64,000 nt of DNA from Symsagittifera roscoffensis (GCF_963678635.1 NC_087069.1:46706276-46770275); one strand, 5' to 3'; shown: positions 1-12,459, numbered from the stretch's first letter. Translations and numbers: made by a program. The notes: generated from the letters alone by a model not told the origin.

Positions 1-57
1 AGGAACAGCATGCTTCTAAGAGTAAAAAAATCATCTATTTTATAAAATATAATCCGT

Positions 58-543
58 TTTAGGGGGTAGGGGGGTAGGGGGGGTAGGGGGGCGGATTCGA
101 CCCCCTGCCGACCCAAAGGGTCCCCCCTTTGATACTTTTTCAGAAATCCATTTTTGGCCGACCCACCCTAAAGTTTTTCTAAGGCGCCTTCGGTGCCAAT
201 ATATACTAACTTTGAGGGGGCAGCGCGCGCCAAAAAAAACGCGATGTTTTTGTCAAAATTTTTCAAAATCCATTTTTGGCCGACCCACCTTAAATTTTTT
301 CTAAAGGCGCCTTGGGCGCCAATATATACTAACTTTGAGAGGGAGCGCGCGCCAAAAAAAAACGCGATGTTTTTGTCAAATTTTTTCAAGAAGTGCCCAA
401 AATAGAAGCAAAACAGTTCTTTGGGAGAGCTCGAAAAATCAATTTGGTCGACCTAAAAAAAAAAAAGGTCGTCAAAGTTTTGGATTTTTTTTTGAAAATC
501 CGCCCTCCTCTCGAGAAAATCCTAGATCCGCCCCTGATTTTTA
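58..543 (-). repeat. Dispersed repeat R1, copy 1, with internal tandem duplication
   Basis: One edge is G-rich (62-91). The other edge reads, on the - strand, AGGGGCGGATCTAGGATTTT, and the same edge recurs at 14,605 and 14,925. Inside, a 122-bp unit is repeated (144-265 and 266 to about 390); both units carry GGCCGACCCACC and TGCCAATATATACTAACTTT-like segments. Related internal sequence lies at 14,921-15,268. No transposase is visible, so this is probably a non-autonomous mobile repeat. Open frames across it are low-complexity and not credible genes. Confidence 0.65.
62..91 (+). other. G-quadruplex-prone G tract
   Basis: Four runs of five to seven G separated only by TA lie at 62-66, 69-74, 77-83 and 86-91. 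This fits the G-quadruplex consensus with 2-nt loops. It forms the outer edge of the R1 repeat, and the copy at 15,236-15,262 keeps a C-rich counterpart. Confidence 0.6.
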
Positions 544-1226
544 ATCAATTTTTGGTCTTTGTCTTTGATTTTATTGTATGTAATTTTACTGCAACTTTAT
601 GGCAACAACAATAGATTTCATTGTTATTTCATGGCGAAAACATTAGATTTTTTTTCCGATTTTAAGGCGAAAACGATAAGTTTTATTGCGATTACATTTC
701 AATTTTAGGGGCGAGAAAAAAGTTTTATTTTGAATGTGTGGGGATAAAAATAGACTTCATTGGAACTGTAATGCATTATAATGGCCATGAAAAACATCCA
801 TTTTCCTTCTATTACAATAGAAAATGTTGCCTTCAAAATTAATTTTCGCGCTTTGACGTTTGATTTCTTTTTCAACTCACTTCGATTCCTTTGTTGAATA
901 TCAAACAGCAAAAATGTTAAGTTCACAAAAACGTACCTGAACTTTCTAAAGCGGACAATTTTTTGAATTTCCGGCGAAAATAAAAAACTTAATTTCTCTA
1001 AACGGGATATTCTATTGAAAAAAGTGCCAATTATCAACAGTTCTTGAATTTCAAAAAGCTGTTTCGTGATATTTTTCTTCGAAAATTGAAAACTCTTTAA
1101 AAAACTTCAATCAGCTTTTGTTTCGGTTTCATTGTTCTCATACATCTTTCTATCTGTTGGCTATGTTTGATTTTTAAATTGTCTTTATTTGCTTTTGATT
1201 TGACGTGTGACTTCATTCATTATCAG
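544..1226 (+). other. Probable intron sequence, no gene seen
   Basis: AT-rich sequence with poly-T stretches and no convincing coding frame. It ends in TATCAG just before the methyltransferase-like exon, so the 3' part is probably the last intron of that gene. No upstream exon could be recognised. Confidence 0.4.
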
Positions 1227-1502
1227 GTGTTAACCCCTGGTGGAAAGTACTACTTCTTCGAGCATACCGAGGAGTTCCAAGGTAGTCTTAAAATTAAGCT
1301 AATTCAGTTCGTGATGTTTCCTCTTCAGTTCTGCTTGTTTTATTGTTACAATCAGAGGAATCAACTAAAAGACATTTGCAAGGTTTTTGGCTCGGAAAAT
1401 GTTGTTGCTGAAAAGACTGTGTTACCATGCGCATTATCATCTTTCGATCCAATTGTGCTATCAAATTGTCCCCTTCTTCATGGAAAAGCAACTAAGATTT
1501 AA
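1227..1502 (+). CDS. METTL7-like methyltransferase, 3' terminal exon (partial)
   Basis: The exon starts after the acceptor TATCAG and encodes 91 residues ending in TAA at 1500-1502. It opens with VLTPGGKYYFFEH, the L-x-PGG-x-x-x-x-EH segment near the C-terminal side of class I SAM-dependent methyltransferases, as in the METTL7 / UbiE-like family. The rest (a hydrophobic helix, then a Cys-containing strand region ending HGKATK) fits the C-terminal part of that fold. The SAM-binding N-terminal part must lie in upstream exons, which I cannot identify in the preceding 1.2 kb; they may be outside the window. An AATAAA lies about 155 nt downstream. Assigning METTL7 rather than another small-molecule methyltransferase is a judgement from the motif alone. 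Confidence 0.65.
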   Translation: MLTPGGKYYFFEHTEEFQGSLKIKLIQFVMFPLQFCLFYCYNQRNQLKDICKVFGSENVVAEKTVLPCALSSFDPIVLSNCPLLHGKATKI

Positions 1503-1658
1503 CCTGAAGCGCACTCAAATCTAAAGTACATTTTCTCATTACAATCTATTTTTTATCCGAAGAAATTCAGTGCGGGTCTCTACTAGAGAAAGGGTTTTCA
1601 GCATTCTTTCAATCAAATCAAGAATTAAAACGCAATTCTAATCTTAATTGCCACATGA

Positions 1659-1664
1659 AATAAA
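1659..1664 (+). terminator. Poly(A) signal AATAAA of the methyltransferase-like gene
   Basis: AATAAA occurs about 155 nt after the TAA of the terminal exon, in the same orientation. This is the expected place for 3'-end formation. Confidence 0.5.
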
Positions 1665-1767
1665 CAAACTCTTTAATCAATCCGAATAGCCCACGCAATA
1701 CCCCTAACCGCAATTGGGATTGCGAAAACATAACATCAGTTTAGAGCCCCCAAATGAACCAGCAAAA

Positions 1768-1967
1768 NNNNNNNNNNNNNNNNNNNNNNNNNNNNNNNNN
1801 NNNNNNNNNNNNNNNNNNNNNNNNNNNNNNNNNNNNNNNNNNNNNNNNNNNNNNNNNNNNNNNNNNNNNNNNNNNNNNNNNNNNNNNNNNNNNNNNNNNN
1901 NNNNNNNNNNNNNNNNNNNNNNNNNNNNNNNNNNNNNNNNNNNNNNNNNNNNNNNNNNNNNNNNNNN
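1768..1967. other. Assembly gap (200 N)
   Basis: Exactly 200 unknown bases, a typical fixed-size scaffold gap. True size and content are unknown. It may hide one end of the degenerate gypsy element to its right. Confidence 0.99.
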
Positions 1968-2129
1968 GTCCTAAATTTCTACCATCAATAATTTTTGAAT
2001 TTTTGGTGAAATGTTTTAGTTCTTTAACTTTTTTGTGAGACGGTCTGTCTTTCTAGCTCCGTGTTGTTTGTGTTTTCTGATGTTAGTGTCCACTTGTTTT
2101 TGTGTTCCTTTATATCAGAGGTTTAAAGA

Positions 2130-3060
2130 TTCCTTTTCCTTTGCTGGTGAATATCTTGGTCTCACACCTGTGCTACTTTTAGTAGAGGATTCCCCGTCCT
2201 TCAGGGAATTAATCGATGGTTCTGAAAGTATCTTCATGGGCCTTTGTGTTAACTTCACTTCACTTTCAGACCAGCATTGAAGCAAGATTTCATGTTTTTA
2301 TGATCTAAAAAAGCGTGTTTTGCGTTTTCCCAGATCAGATTATATAGTGAGCTAGTTTTGGCTATGATGGATTATGATGTTTTGGGTTTTCGGCCCCTGT
2401 GCTCTTCGAAAAAAGATTTTTTTGTGGTTTTTTGCTAAGTTATTTTTATTGTTTTTATGGTTTCGGCGACTTCCGAAGCTATCTTTTGTTGGAAATTCTT
2501 CTATTTTTTTCGCTTGACCCCCAACCTGCGTTTAAGTGTTTGGATCAGACGCTCTACAACCCTTATGGATCAGTGATCATCTACTGCCGCGAAAAGGAGT
2601 TTGATGTGGTTGGATTTTCCAAAAAAAAAAGAATCTTTTTAGCTCTAAACGTTTGTGCTTGATCACACCTAAGCTTTCGGTGTATCTCATTTTTCGATAT
2701 GTACCTTTCCAAAAAATTTGTTCCTAAAGCCTAAGTTGTATTTGAGACCACGTTTGCAAAGTCTTCTCGAAATTCCTCATTTGGTTCAACCACGGGTTTC
2801 ATATTGAATGAATGCAATTTTCTTTTTGCAGCTTTTAACTTTTTGCTTTTCTCTGTGCAATGGTGATAATTCTGTGCCATCTGGACGATTGTAGGTCGAA
2901 TGTGGGCGACCAGATTTTCTGGCGCATGGCCGCCTCCCCGGGATGGGTTATGTGCAAGCTGTCTAGGATGGTTTGACGCAATTGCTGGGTGATGATAAAC
3001 CGGTGGTCCATCAGTGGACAGTCATCCTTATCCTATGATTGCGCCTTATGCCAGTTTCAG
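2130..3060 (-). pseudogene. Integrase remnant of element C
   Basis: On the - strand around 3,060-2,890 a frame reads LMDHRFIITQQLRQTILDSL followed by HITHPGEAAMRQKIWSP, the first half of the gypsy integrase H2C2 zinc domain. Around 2,600-2,510 it reads VERLIQTLKRRLGVK, typical of the region around the catalytic Glu (V-E-R-L-I-Q-T-L-K). Around 2,330-2,290 it reads NLIWENAKHAFLDHKN, a conserved C-terminal stretch in this lineage. The pieces lie in different frames with stops between them, so no active enzyme can be made. Confidence 0.7.
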
Positions 3061-3146
3061 CGCATCTCAGTACCGTTTTTGAACAAAACTTACTTTTTGT
3101 TTAATGTTTTTGTCCCTGCGGGTGGCCGCGGCTTTAAGTTTGACCC

Positions 3147-3737
3147 CTAACTTGCTCTAGCTTCTTCCGGTAGAGTGATGTGTCCTCTTCCGCCTCTGTT
3201 CACTTCTACTGTGAATTCTGTTTGTGATTGCATATCGTTGGATTGTAGTGCGCTTGTCTTTGTTGATGTTTGCGTTTTTGACTCCGTTTTGTTTGACTCT
3301 GTTTGAGTCATTTTTGCTTTCGGACTGATGGTCCTGTCGGGAATATCTATCATTAGGGCGGTGACTTTTGTGATGTTGGTCCGGTCGGGTGTACTGATAC
3401 TCTTTGAAGTATTGATAGCTTCTATGTTATCTTCCTCCTGTGTTGATGGATTGTCAGAAAACCTAATTTTTTGAAAGTTTATTTGCTTGGGATAAGTTGC
3501 CCTGGCATCTCGTATTTTTTGTGGCGGACTAGAATGGGTCTTCCATTGCTCATATGTGGTCGTTTGTGTTTTCTGTGCCAGCGGGTATCCAACAGACTTT
3601 CTGATTTTTGTCCAGGTTTGACTCTCTTCACCACACTTAATCTCAGGGTTTCGTCCTCGGGTAATTGTGATGTGAATTGTTGAGGATCTTCCTCCCCATT
3701 GGGCACGTGGATCCCCCTTTGTATCTTTTTGCCTCAT
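3147..3737 (-). pseudogene. Spacer ORF between RNase H and integrase of element C
   Basis: A 196-codon open stretch, rich in Thr, Ser, Lys and Gln, with no recognisable domain. It lies between the RNase H remnant and the integrase zinc-domain remnant. It may be part of the Pol spacer or a sequence inserted there. A second frame (3,706-3,479) overlaps it. No function can be assigned. Confidence 0.3.
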
Positions 3738-4109
3738 TTTGTCGTCTCTTGATTTCCGGCGTTGAGATAAAAGTTTTCCAATTTTCTATTTGTAGTGATT
3801 TTGTCGGCTGTTTTTTGAGAGTGAAGTTGGTCAAGTGACTGTTTTTGCTCTTCATCGAATGACCTCTTCTGATATGTTTGGAAAGTTTGAACTGCTCTTG
3901 AGATGTCAATTGAGTGGTTGCATTCCTTTTAAAATGCGTGCGCTTTTCGATCAGCCAATTTGAGGCACGATTCTGATTGGCTAGTCGTTTAAAACGATGT
4001 TGTCAATCAATATAAGATTAGAAATTCGAGTTGAATGACACCAAATACATATTTCTCATGATATTTGCAGGGGGTAAAGCTAAGCCTACCCTTTTTCTTG
4101 ACATGTAGT

Positions 4110-4350
4110 CGATTAGTCACATTATTTTCCTGCCAAGTGATCGATGTCAAACGTGAAAGGGATTAATCTATCGATCCACCTAGTGAGCCTACTTTGATTA
4201 GCCTTTGATTGTTCGCTGGCTTTTAATGCGCTGATTGAAGCTTGATGGTCTGTGATGGCTGTGAAGTTTTTCTCGTTTAAGTAGTAATTGAAGTGTTCGA
4301 GTGCCCATAAGTCTCCTAATACATCTAACTCATTTACTGAATATTTTTCT
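4110..4350 (-). pseudogene. RNase H remnant of element C
   Basis: The - strand reads YSVNELDVLGDLWALEHFNY and then YLNEKNFTAITDHQAS, matching the gypsy RNase H core: a catalytic Glu in a YS-x-x-E-L-like block and a catalytic Asp in TDHQ. It is followed by SRLTRWIDRLIPFTFDIDHL, the usual end of the domain. Stops follow at once. The neighbouring RT fragments show it is one decayed pol gene. Confidence 0.75.
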
Positions 4351-4639
4351 TCTAGAGAACTTAAGAACCCTGAGCGTATGCGATAGCTACCCAGCTTTCG
4401 TCAGTGTATTATTAGGATGCGTCACAGACTTACCGGGTTTCTAGGTGTTGGTTGAAAAGTTCCTTTTCAGTTATTTTAGATACGAGCTTTAAAGTTTTCT
4501 TGAATGCGGATGTATGTTTAGGCTCCCGATCTAATATTTTGTTTGTCTGATTTCTTAACGGTTGCTTTACTGTGGATGAGGTTCTTGCTATGTTGGGGAT
4601 TTACCTTGTAAGATGTTGGATGTAAAAACCCCATGAAGC

Positions 4640-5290
4640 TTTTTAGTTGTTTACATAATTTTGGTGTAGATGTTTAAAATTTTTCGTATTGCCTCTGTTT
4701 TTCGTGTTGGTGTTATTTTGCCTTCGCTACTTATCTTGTAGCCAAGAATTTTGACTTCAAATTTATCCTGCAAAATTTCTAAATTTTTGGTCACTTGATT
4801 TTGTTAAACACTTTATTTAATTACTGTTTTTGCGTATAATTTGATCCTTCTGTCACGATCAATATGTCATCAAGGTAGGCAAACGTGTTTCGTGTTTTTA
4901 CATTTTATTAGTGAGTGATCGATTGCTTTTTAATTTTCAAGTGGCATATCCCTGAGGCCAAAAAAAAACAGTTTGAAACTGCTTGTTTCGTTATCCAGCG
5001 GCGGGATTGTTGAATATGCGTAACGCAATTCAAGTGTCGAGAATAGTATTTTCTAATTTGAGTCCATCTGGATGATTTGTGCGGTTTTTTCTAAGAACAG
5101 TTCAAAGTTGGGCACTTGGTATTTATTTTTATGTTTGAAACTTTTTTTTTCCTTGGACTCCATTGCTAGTTTCAATGTCTGGTCCTTCTTGATTCCTATG
5201 GCGATTGGGCTGATTAGTTGCTTGTCTGAAGACTTGTCTAGAGGTGTGATGTGGTTTTGATCTTTTAATTTGTTAAGTTCCGATTCCACT
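4640..5290 (-). pseudogene. Reverse transcriptase remnant of element C
   Basis: The N-terminal part (5,289-5,053) reads SELNKLKDQNHITPLDKSSD then ISPIAIGIKKDQTLKLAMES, the fingers region of gypsy RT. At 4,886-4,853 a frame reads FAYLDDILIVT, containing the YLDD catalytic box. At about 4,770-4,720 FEVKILGYKISSEGKITP matches the block after the catalytic core (LGY-x-I). The pieces are in several frames and the motif A region is damaged, so the gene is dead. Confidence 0.75.
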
Positions 5291-5499
5291 CGTTCCCGTA
5301 GGTGAATAGATATTCTTCATCCTGTTTGTTGGACTGGTTTGATGTCTTGATTAAATTGAGTTCAAATTACGTGGTTTGTTGATTTTCAAAGTTCTCCAAA
5401 ATTTTTAGAAAGTCTCTTTAACCCAGTTTTTGATTTCATGATGCTTCCTCTTTTCCATTATGCTTACTATCTGGTTGTCTTTTGGTTTGTCTCGTATAA

Positions 5500-5640
5500 G
5501 TTTGATGTCATTTTGCGGTAGATTGTTCCGCCCCACGATATATGTTTTTGATCATCCACAATGATGAACGGTGCCATTTGGTTGGTCCATCCTCCGGGTT
5601 CCAACATAAATATCAGGCGTCATTTTGAAACAATAAAATT
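5500..5640 (-). pseudogene. Retropepsin-like (protease) remnant of element C
   Basis: The - strand around 5,580-5,460 reads a strand-rich stretch with IIVDDQKHI and NNLPQNDIKLIRDKP, the C-terminal segment of gypsy retropepsins (position of the usual I-L-G-R-N block). I did not find the active-site D-S/T-G. Identification rests on this segment and on position between gag and RT. Confidence 0.4.
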
Positions 5641-5979
5641 TCTGTTACAACAGGCGAGGTTTCGGGGGGCGTCCGCCGGTGCGATGGGTTTGAATATCGC
5701 GGAGTGGTCATTTCGACGTCAACTTTCTGTCTTGTTTCTACTAGAAATACATACTGTTCTAGAAATAACATTGGGCTTCCTAAAGCCGCTATTGCGAATA
5801 GATTTTTTGATTTTATTTGTAGTTTCACAAAATGACTTTTAAAGTCTTCTTCTTATATGTTTTTTGAGTTTTGTTTTTCAGACGCTTCTGATATCGCCAA
5901 AACGGTAAAATTGTCCTCTGGGATTTCCTTCCAGCCATTTGATGACGTAAATTCGGCATAACCACTACATCATTATTGT

Positions 5980-6520
5980 CCTCGATATCGACGGAGTTTT
6001 CTCTTCAACTTTTGGTGATTTCTGCAGCCCATTTTTATAACACGATTTGTTCTGGCCAATCTGCTGATTTTGTTGACCACGCGTATTTTAACTCCCCCGC
6101 GGAAAATATGCCGTCCTCGCGGTTTTTCTCGATTTCTTTAGTTGCTTTGGTATCCGTCTGTGCTGCCAGCTCTTCCACCTTAGATGTGAATATAACCCAT
6201 AGGTTTTTGTTTAAATGTTGCGTTTGGAGTTGCTGATGCTCCAAACGGACTTCTTTTCATTGCTTCAATATGTTCATTGGCTTTCTTTCTTCAGATTGCG
6301 TATTCTGCCAACAGTTCTTCTGCATTTTTCTCAAATGACATGTGAGCTGTGAACATGTCGCGGACCCATTCATCCTCTCTATATCTTAGTCGGTCCGTGA
6401 GGCCAATTCTTTCAAGTCCGCGTAGAATTGTTCCAGCGTTTCGTTCTTGCGTTGCGTTCGAAAGCTATAATTTTTGCGACTACGAATACATCATGGATTC
6501 GCATGAGCTCTTTTGTAGTT
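5980..6520 (-). pseudogene. Gag remnant of element C
   Basis: Around 6,450-6,300 the - strand reads ETLEQFYADLKELASRTD in one frame and then REDEWVRDMFTAHMSFEKNA in another. This is the conserved capsid-like part of gypsy Gag. A 69-codon open stretch (6,244-6,035) follows downstream in the element. Frameshifts separate the parts and no zinc knuckle was seen. Confidence 0.55.
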
Positions 6521-6829
6521 GACGTTTGAATGCTAAGGCTCGGTCTCTTCTGTTGCAACTGTCGTTGTCTTTCTTCTTTCAAGTATATGAAGATATAGCT
6601 TCTAACGTGGCGTCCGAGTCATCCCGGGGTACGCTGTTGCAAAGCACACCCTTGTCTCTGGTTTTTCATCGTTTTGTCCCAATTGACTCTTTTTTCTTGG
6701 TTTCTTATATCTCTATTACGCTTTTATGCTACTGTTTCTTCATTGATTTCAGCCTCGTAAAACTCGCTGGGATCTGGAGCGTAGATTGTTATCATAATCA
6801 GTTCATAGGATAACCATCTTCAATCACTC

Positions 6830-9800
6830 ACCGCAGAAACACTCGGTGAAGTTTCAAGTTTTGTTTTTCTAGTGTAAAACTTAGATTTTCTCGGCTGAAA
6901 CAAAAAAAATTTTCCTTGTAACAATTCTCGCCCTGTTAACCCATTGAGAATTAAACTAAAACTCACGACTGTTTATATGAAAAAAATTTACTGCCGTTCA
7001 ACAAATCAGGACTAATAGATTTATAAAATGATAACCCAATATGATATTTCAGTAAAAACACGTCTGACGATAATATGTTTTGTCACTACCTACTACAGAC
7101 CGTGAGAATAAAAAACCTGAAAAAGTGAAGATGATATTGTGACGTTGAATTGGTAAAATCCAGAAAATCAAATGTATGAAAATCAATGATTGACAAATAA
7201 ATTTGACTCATATACTTTTGTTACAGATATGTATAATCCGGTAGTCATTACGAGACCAAATTCTAAATATTTAAGACCAACAATGTATTGTGTGAAAGTG
7301 TCTATCGCAATTGGATGAAACAAAAAAGCATGATACCCTCAGGTAAACAAATCTGTTATACCGTAACGTTTGAGCTTTTCTAGAATCCAAAGGGATTGAA
7401 TATCGATATCTACGTAACTCTGACTAAGAAAAGTAACTGAACATAATACTGAATTCAACACCAATTGAATGGTATAGCTCAGCCATCTGATGTTTTTTAT
7501 CTGTCAAGGCCATCCATTTGATCTCTGACTAACTGCTTATAAATCTAGATACATAATGATAACTCATGCGAATCTGACCGGTTGGCATTATTGCCGAAGG
7601 CTTATTCCTTTGTGGAATCGGTTTACATGTTCCACGGGTTAAACTTATGCCACGAGTTAAAATCAAAAAAATTAAAAATGTTCCTCTGTTCTAATTCACT
7701 CAGTGATAGAAAAAAGAAAAAAGTGAAGTTTTTTCACCGGTTAACATATTACTTAAGTTTTTTGGATTCTCTCAACAATTTGTGGAATCCTTAATCAGTG
7801 AGCTTTGATTGTCTCTATTTGTTTTAATTTTCTTTTGCGAACCAAAATGAATGAAAAAATTTAGGCTTAGATTAGTTTAATCCAATGAAATTGTGTTCAA
7901 TTGATTTGTTGTCGCGATTATAGATCAACAGGATCAATCAAAATTTAGCTGAAAACCCAAAACAGCTAACATAATTTGGTGACTGAGGAGTTTATAGTTA
8001 TAAAGCTTGCGATACAATTTCGCCGGCCAATCGCAATTAATTGAAACAAAACATTGCCACCAAAACTTGAAAATATGATATCGATGGTGATTTTTATCTG
8101 ATAATGTTAATATCAGTTTCGGCTATAGCTTACTCTTCTAGCGGTTGTCGCTTTTTGCTACCATGAAAAATTATCAGAGCAATTTTGAAGTAGCGAATAT
8201 TTTTTTCCTTATAATTATTGTCGTATCGTGTAACTGACTCTGAGTTTTCTGCTCGTTTTTTTTCCGCAAGAATTTTAAGAAGAAATTGGTTTATTTCACC
8301 TATAACTGAATATAAAGAAATAACTTTTTGTAGCTATTCTTTTTCTGATTTAACTGATATTTATATATTTTTTTTCTACAAGAGAATTTTGTGGTAACCT
8401 GAACAACTTTTCGAAAAATTTGCGACCCTAAGTTGCATCTTAAATGCTTCATCACACTTTATAAAAACCCATAGTATGCTAATTGCAATCTGATGGACTA
8501 ATCTAGGTTTTTAAACGAAACTTAGTCACATAAGGTTGAAAAAACGTGAAAAGTTTTTTATTTGCACAAATTATAGATAAAGTTACAGTTTTGATCATCT
8601 GAAAGTAGTTGATGGCTTTAGTTATCTTTGATGAAACAAAATTTCCTCATTATTTCTTACTTAAACATAAACACAGGGATAGCTTGTTAATGGCAAAACA
8701 CGATGGCTTGTTGCTGGGAGAAAAAAAATATCAAAAATGGAAAAAATATCAGAAAAAAATTTATTTCACATTATTTTTCCAATTGGCAAGTTTTTTTGAG
8801 AAAAGCTTGCCAAAACTGCTGGAACGAGTACTAGTTTTACTTACAACTACGTTAAGATTGTAAGTTGAATGAATTTTGTGAGAGACAGCCTCTTTCACAA
8901 AATCTACTCCAGTCTAAAACTTAGGAAAAAGGCAAAGGGTTACGAAAAAATTAAACTAGTCAATATTAAAAAAATTCTGGAAAATGATTTTGGACACTTT
9001 TTACCCCAATAAAAAAAAATTCAAACATAAAATTTAAAATTTTTTTTAAAAAGTTCAAGTTCATATTTATACTGTATTCAAAAAAATTCAATTTGGAAAT
9101 CTTCTATTCAAATTCACTAAATTTTTTAAAATAATTTTGAAATTTAAAGGGTTTCGAACGAACAAAACCCTGAAATACAATTCGAACTCTTTGTCATTGA
9201 TTCTACTAATTGTACTTAATTATACATATTTTACTAATTGGTTGTTTTTTTTGTAGTCAATTGAACACCAATTTAATTTAAAACATGACCTTCGACATTT
9301 TGTAGCAGGGCTTTAGAGATATGATATTATTGAAACTGTCGAAAATCAGCAATTACAAGCTGACTTTTATAGGTAGCGTGCAATGTGTGCACTTCCGCCC
9401 ATTTGTTCATGTATCGAATTATTAAACTTTGGTTTCTTATTACAATTATTTAACAATACAACTGCTGATAATTTTGTTTTTGGTTTTAAGAACAAGGATT
9501 AATGCAAACAGAGAGTTGCAAAAGTGTAAATGGAATTAAAGAGACCAAGAAAATGTGATATGTTCAAAAACTTTTCTATTTCTTACATATGAAAAAACTT
9601 TCAATTTTAAATCGTTTCAAATCCGTTTTTCAGTCTTAATTTTTTAGGGGAAAAAAACGAGTTTAAATTGATTCAAATCATCTTTTTTTGTTCGAACTTG
9701 TTTCAATTATTTATTGCATTTATTCATTGCCCAATTTTTCCAATTTACATCCATAGCGTATTATGCCATAATAAAAAGACCGGCTCTAATACTTTTTCTC

Positions 9801-11343
9801 TCCACCTCACATAAGCATCAGTTTTATGGTGTAACGAGGGGTTTCACAAGGTTAAACATGAAGATCAGATATGTTTGTCATGACCTAATTAGTTCGAATG
9901 CCAATTTTCGGACTTTTCGGATAAAGTAAAAAAAAATATCGATAACGCAATATGATTTTCTTGAATATTTTGAGTTCAAAATTTGTTCCATTATGACTCT
10001 TTTCTTGACTCGTCTTATAAGTTTTTACTCAAAATCCGATTTAAATTCATGATTTTCCACGATTTAATTGCATATTATTGAGATCAAAATTTGATTTGTT
10101 TGGAAACTTTTTTGTTTGTTACATAGGGTTTTGCCCATAATCTGATTTAGAATGATGATATCCTTGAGTATTTTTTTGAGCTTGGATCGTATTTGGATCG
10201 TTTTCTTAAGTTTTATAAAATCTGGCACGTGTGTTTCTATTTAAAAAACCGAGATGAAAAAATTTCAATTGTTTTTCTAAATAGTATCTTTTTTTGCTGT
10301 GTTTGCAATGAATCGAATTTAATGAGTCTGAAAATTCATCGCAATCGAGTTATCCGATTTTAAATGCTTTTAAATTGATCTAAAATTTTCAAGAAGGATC
10401 GATTTAAGTTGATTAAAATTCATTTAAGTTTTCAAACTATACATTGTTAATCGTTTTAAAATCAATTTAAAGTCATTCGAAACCATTTTTGTCAGTGCGA
10501 ATTTTGGTAATAGTTTTTGAAGTACCTATTTTTTCTTTAAAAATAGTATTTTTAATCAATTTTTTCACAAAGAATTGTGCTGTTTTTCAGACTTTTGAAA
10601 AGAAAAAGTCTTTTTTTTTGACGCGCTTAGAAGAGTCAACTTCGATAGATGATGAAAATTTTTTAAATTCTAGAATAGCAGCAAGGAAAATATTATAACC
10701 TTAAGTTGACTGATACACATGAAAGTAACAACATTTTCTGCGTAGTAGAAAAAAAACGACGTTGTTTTTAAAAACTATACTTGTTTTTTTTCGCTGTCTG
10801 TCTAAATTGTTTTCGGCGGTTTGACTGATAGATAATTTCCACTATTTTTGCAGAAAATTAGTTTCATTAGATGATCAGATAATATTTTTTGGTTGAAAAA
10901 AACTACTTTAACAAGTTAGTTCACCAACTTTGTTGCATAAAATTAAATGCATAAAATAAATGTAAATACTGAAATCTTTTATTATGAAGTGCAAAACTTT
11001 TTAAAAATAAATAATTCTTCTAATATTTGAGTAAGTTGTTCATTTAATAAGTCAAGTTCATTTTTTAAATCTTAAATTGGAATTATATCAAGGACTTTTC
11101 TTCTAATTCAAGTACATATCACAACTCTCAACTTTTTCAAATTTTTTCTCTGGGCAATTTCCTTCTTTGAGTTGGTCACACGTTCATCTCACACAAGCAT
11201 TATTTTCGTCATCTCGTACCCAGAGCAATAGTCCTTTGAACAAGGTTTTCCCAAAGCTTTCTTAGAGTGTTTGTTTTGATTTTTGTTTGTTTCTGAAACA
11301 AAATAATAAATATACTAGAAAAATTTTCCGCATTAGCAAAGCT
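6830..11343. other. Long AT-rich stretch without recognisable genes
   Basis: About 4.5 kb with poly-A/T runs and no open frame that resembles a known protein. The segment at 9,778-9,905 is homologous, in inverted orientation, to 59,610-59,763 (see that entry). Short stretches near 9,640-9,700 and 10,330-10,480 repeat a TTTAAATTGATT-like motif, probably ordinary low complexity. Nothing else could be supported. Confidence 0.6.
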
Positions 11344-12459
11344 CCCTGGTTGACCTCCATAGACCGAAAATGCTAATCATACAATTTCATACACTTAGTC
11401 TATGGAAAAATGCTGGTCATACAAATTTCATACATTTTTGCAAAATGAATTTAATCGAACTTCAAAGGTGTTTTATAGTTGTTTTGGTATCGAAATTGGT
11501 ATCTTTTCATAAAAAAAAGGAAAAAAAAATGGTATGAAAAAAAATGCTACCCATACAATTTCCATATATGGAAATTGTATGAGTAGAAGTTTTTTTTAAA
11601 TTTTTTTTTGTGAAAAAAAAGCTTTGAACAATCAATTCTACTTCTTGCAAAACATTTAAACGTTTTTTGGGCTGCTACGACTGAAAACTTTGACTTTTTT
11701 TATTTTTTTTTCTGAAAAAAAAACACTAGTCATACAATTGCCATATATGGAAATTGTATGACTAGCATTTTTTTGATGGCGACGTCAAAAAATTTTGAAA
11801 TTGCCCCCAAAAATTTTTTGTATTTTTTTCAACTGCAAATTGATTTTAGTATTAAACAAACATTTTTTGAAAAAAAATTTTGCATGCAAAATTTAATTTT
11901 TTGTGTGTATAACGTAGTCCTGGATATACTAATATTGGATTTTTTTTCCTTTTCTCTTCGTAACTTTTTTCAAAAACGCTTAACACTCCTCTTTCTTTTG
12001 TATGGCATGTTTTTGTATGCCTTGATAAATGTCTGGTAATTTAAACAATCAAATTTTAGAAATAATCATCTTTGAAAAATATTGCCAAAATTTAAAAGTT
12101 CACTACTTTCTCTATGTTAATTGTCTGAGACAGAAGTAAGACATATCAGGCTGTTTCCAATGCATTGTTAATGCGAGACGGCCAAACCGTTGGTTACTAA
12201 CTACGTTTGAGTAATCAAGGTTTATGTCATTTGTGTTCGGTTACGAACACAACCAAAAAATTTTGAGAAATTAAAATGTAAAAAATCAATTTTTTTGGTT
12301 TATGGAAAAATGCTAGTTATATAATTTCCATATATGAAAAAATACTAATCATAGACCTTTCATGCAATTTTCTGTACGTATGGAATTGCATGGAAAGTGT
12401 ATGACTAGCATTTTTCCATATATGGAAATTGTATGACTAGTATTTTTGGTCATCCCGGG
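11344..12459. mobile_element. Non-autonomous TIR element F1, copy 1, with internal palindromes
   Basis: It begins CCCTGGTTGAC and ends with GTCATCCCGGG, inverted forms of the same terminus. Within it are several near-perfect palindromes built on CATACAATTTCCATATATGG and its complement, at about 11,550-11,582, 11,731-11,764 and 12,325-12,440, each flanked by ATGCTAGTCAT-like arms. There is no transposase. Two other copies with the same termini lie at 12,756-13,507 and 62,383-62,652. These are probably DNA-transposon-derived miniature elements. Confidence 0.6.

Larger units (their letters stand above)
2100..6800 (-). mobile_element. Element C: degenerate Ty3/gypsy-like retrotransposon
   Basis: On the - strand the sequence reads, in order, gag-like, protease-like, reverse transcriptase, RNase H, a spacer, an integrase zinc domain and an integrase core. 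All are broken by many frameshifts and stops. This is the domain order of Ty3/gypsy Pol (RT-RH-IN). No LTR pair could be recognised, so the ends are approximate; the left end may be in or near the N gap. Its RT and integrase wording differ clearly from those of elements A and B, so it is a different lineage, and it has no env-like ORF. It is an old, inactive insertion. Confidence 0.75.

Noticed and set aside
8609-8863. 84-codon + strand frame
   Set aside because: Lys/Phe-rich, no motif, no splice or poly(A) context.
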